Of a DNA stretch of 64,000 nt, positions 61,210 through 64,000 are shown piece by piece. Source of the stretch: Rhynochetos jubatus (taxonomy: Eukaryota > Chordata > Aves > Eurypygiformes > Rhynochetidae); the NCBI GenBank assembly GCA_027574665.1, contig CM050650.1, forward strand, positions 101,467,086 through 101,531,085, in the 5' to 3' direction. The position numbers were made by a program, and so were the translations under genes. Position 1 is the first letter of the stretch, and each line of letters begins with the position of its first letter. The notes beneath the pieces are model-generated. The model did no database searches. It was given only the letters and a program-made list of their open reading frames with translations, and had not been told where the DNA came from.

Positions 61210-64000
61210 TTCCCCACCCCTTATTTCATACCGTTGCATCATGCTCACGTCCCAGTCTCTCCAACATCTTCTCATTAACCACCTGTCCCCTTCCTTTTCT
61301 TTGATATAATGTGCTATCTGGAAACTTTACATTTGTAAAATATGAATTAAAATCAACAGAGAAATTAAAATAAAAAGAATAAATTACATGTATGTATGTT
61401 TGTTGCAAAAACATTTGAGAACATGTAAACAGAAAATTATGCCAAGGGTTAATTACTTTCCGTAAAAGCAGACAAAACATACTAACTTTTGCTACTGTTT
61501 TTTTCTTGAAAATCAGGAGCTGTCTAGTTTTATTCAAGATATTTGGACCTATGTTGCAGAGCAGAAAATAACTAATAGTGAGACAGTGGTTTCTACAACG
61601 TGGATGGTGCAGGTGGAAGTGGCAGAGAGTGTGTATTTAATATTTATTGGCTTTCTTTAGAGAATTTTCTGCCTGGCTTCTGCACCTACCACATTACATG
61701 ATAACTGCTTTAGATGCTTAAAAATAAATTGAGTATAACTATATAAAATATTTTATCTGATTTCTCTGGAGTCTTTTTAAGCAGTTTCTCATCTATTACA
61801 ATGTAATGAAGAAGACCAGTGAGATTCTTCCATGTTTCAGTACAAGTGGAGCTCTTTTGAAATGAAAAGTCTGTCAAACAAAATACAGTATTTCTACATA
61901 TGAGAAATTTTCAGAAATATTTCTGACCGTAAATTTGCATGCAAAAAGCTTCCACAGTGTGTGGGTGTATTTCAGATGCAGTTACTTCCCAGTCTGAAAG
62001 GATCAAATACATGGGACAAATGTAGAATCCTTACATGATTATGTTAAAATTTAATACAAAATGCTATTAATATTTTGTAACCGAAATTGTATATGCTGAA
62101 ACTCACAAATCATCGAGTTTGTTCTTTCAGCCATGGAATGGCATTCTACACTCATAATGTCAGTTTAAGAACTGCTATACTATTATTGTTAATTCAGGGT
62201 AGTAATGTTTTCGATAAAGCCATAAAAGATGTTATTCAAGTGAGTGGTAAAGAACAACTCTGTTTGTACTCTTGAAGTTCTGTTCAACTCTGCAGACTGG
62301 TAGTAGGTAGCAGGGTGACACTGAATGAGTATTGACCAATTTTCTGACTATAAGTTGAGATAATTACGGCCTTCAAGGTCAGTATGCGTTTTCAGTCATA
62401 ATGATGTGTGTTCAGAGAAGAACTGGTACAGTGTCATTCGAAGAAAAATTTCCAAAATCAAAAATCTCCTGTACTAGAGCACCTTCAGGAAATTTTCGCA
62501 ACTTTGTTTTTAAACATTGTTAACTCCCAACAACACCCACTTTATTTCCTTATTTTTATTTTAAATAAAATACACTCAAGACACTTGTTAGATTCTGTGG
62601 AAAACATTTGCTATTGGATGTTAAAATATAAAACAAAAAAACCCAGCAGTATGATAGATGATTGTTAGTGAATTCAGCGCCAGAAACAAAGATTATGTAT
62701 TAGTGAAACGGTGGAATAAAATTTCTTCCTGTATAACATCCTATCAGAAAAACACCTATATGAAACCAAGTAACAGTCACATATGTATTCACAGATCTTA
62801 TGCTCCAATATAGCAGTTGTGGACTTTTACTTGATTTTGAAATAGTTTATGACAGAAACAGTGCCTTTTAAAGGTCACATATAGTCAGATGAGATATACT
62901 GGCAAAGCTTCACAGAAGTCTGTAACTGCATGTTTTATACTTCTGTCTTTGCTGGAATTTACATATGAAAATGTATTGCTAAATTTTGATATATTCATTT
63001 GAAACATGCTTCTTCATGACAAGAGGAAAGCTTCTTTAGGTATATTGATTCAAAATTTTTTTTTTTTTTTTAACTCTAGAGGCACTTACATTTATTCTCA
63101 TTGCTGTGAAGGTAGTCTCTGGTAACTGACTCAGAATTGCCTTTACCTAGACTGGATCATATCTTGCTTCATGAGTCAACTTTCACAAATTATACATTAG
63201 CAGTCTTCCACAAAGAACTTTCTTCCAAAGTACAGTGAAGACAGTAATTTGACTGGGATTGCCATCTAAATAGTATTTAAAAACAAATAAAAAAAGGTGG
63301 TTCCTTGTCATTAAGTAAAAAGACTATAAGACAGGAACTGTATAACATATTTAATAGAGAATTTATGTAGTGAAATAAGAGGTAAATATAATTTTTGCTT
63401 ACCTTGAAACATTTTAATATGCCAGAATACTTCAGAACAGCATTGCAAATACTGCATTAAAAGATTTCTCAAATTGATATTAATTTTTTTTTTTTTAATT
63501 TGAGAGAGGCAAAGGATGGGTGAAGGCAAATTGTTTATTATTACAGGAATAGAGGTTTAACTGTACCATTATTTGAGTAGACATGGTAAAAACCACTTAC
63601 CTTCTAAAGCACCTATGAAATGCTCTGAAATGAAGTACAAGTCTAAGTATTCTGTTGGCAACAGCAGTCCTTGCACTGATGTCTATAGGGTGTGGACCAG
63701 GTCTCAGATAGTCATTCACACAATACACATTTACACCCATTTTTTGACCTGATACTGTACTCTTAATGAGGTGCTTTAATCATGACAGAAATATTAACTG
63801 TATACGACAAAGATATCTTTACACAATTTCCTAGTATCAATTAGTATTTCCATATAAAGGGAAGATCTGGCATCTTGTGAATAAAAGCTTTCAAAAGCAA
63901 AATTAAATATATTCATCACCCAAATTTATGTAACACAGAGAAACTGACATCTGTATCCACTTACAGGCATAATAAACAGCTTACTAATAAATACATATTA
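61210..64000. other. CSMD1: Intronic DNA to the window end, no gene seen
   Basis: AT-rich intron with T-runs near 63057-63072 and 63486-63497. No exon, named repeat or RNA gene is recognised. The next CSMD1 exon is not in the window. Confidence 0.6.

Noticed and set aside
1-64000. Possible CRISPR array, operon or other novel multi-gene system.
   Set aside because: No spaced direct-repeat array, no clustered genes and no prokaryotic signals; the window is vertebrate intron with one exon and interspersed repeats.

Overview
This 64 kb window looks like part of one very large gene intron-exon landscape from a bird genome. The evidence for a bird is the interspersed repeats. There are at least eight CR1 LINE fragments with the avian CR1 3' end, and three LTR pieces of one avian-type endogenous retrovirus family ending in TTTAAACCACRACA-like termini. 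The base composition between repeats is AT-rich, with long gene-free stretches. No prokaryotic features, operons, CRISPR arrays, rRNA or tRNA genes are seen.

Only one host coding segment is supported: a 217-bp exon on the + strand at 16771-16987. It encodes the first part of a CUB domain that I recognise as the N-terminal CUB of CUB and Sushi multiple domains protein 1 (CSMD1). It has a strong acceptor and donor. The 16.77 kb before it is the end of the preceding intron (probably intron 1) and the 47 kb after it is the start of the next intron. No other exon of the gene is visible.

Layout: 1-1473 plain intron; 1474-2069 CR1 3' fragment (+); 2070-5740 plain intron; about 5745-6800 an unusual GC-rich block of unknown origin; about 8520-10010 a very decayed ancient CR1/L3-like LINE (+); 10320-13100 the longest CR1, with endonuclease and reverse transcriptase remnants (+); 16771-16987 CSMD1 exon; CR1 fragments on the minus strand at 20636, 24341, 27426 (long), 30345 and 34875 (older type); 44488-45253 solo LTR (+); 54935-55078 LTR fragment (-); 55366-56470 CR1 of a second subfamily (+); 60637-61209 LTR (-). 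The rest is intronic DNA with microsatellites, homopolymers, two local tandem duplications and two pairs of perfect stem-loops.

Nothing here amounts to a new multi-gene biological system. The observations most worth checking are: a one-base frame change shared by four CR1 copies at the same codon; loss of catalytic motifs in both enzymes of the longest CR1; the highly eroded ancient LINE; the GC-rich island; and the paired hairpins.
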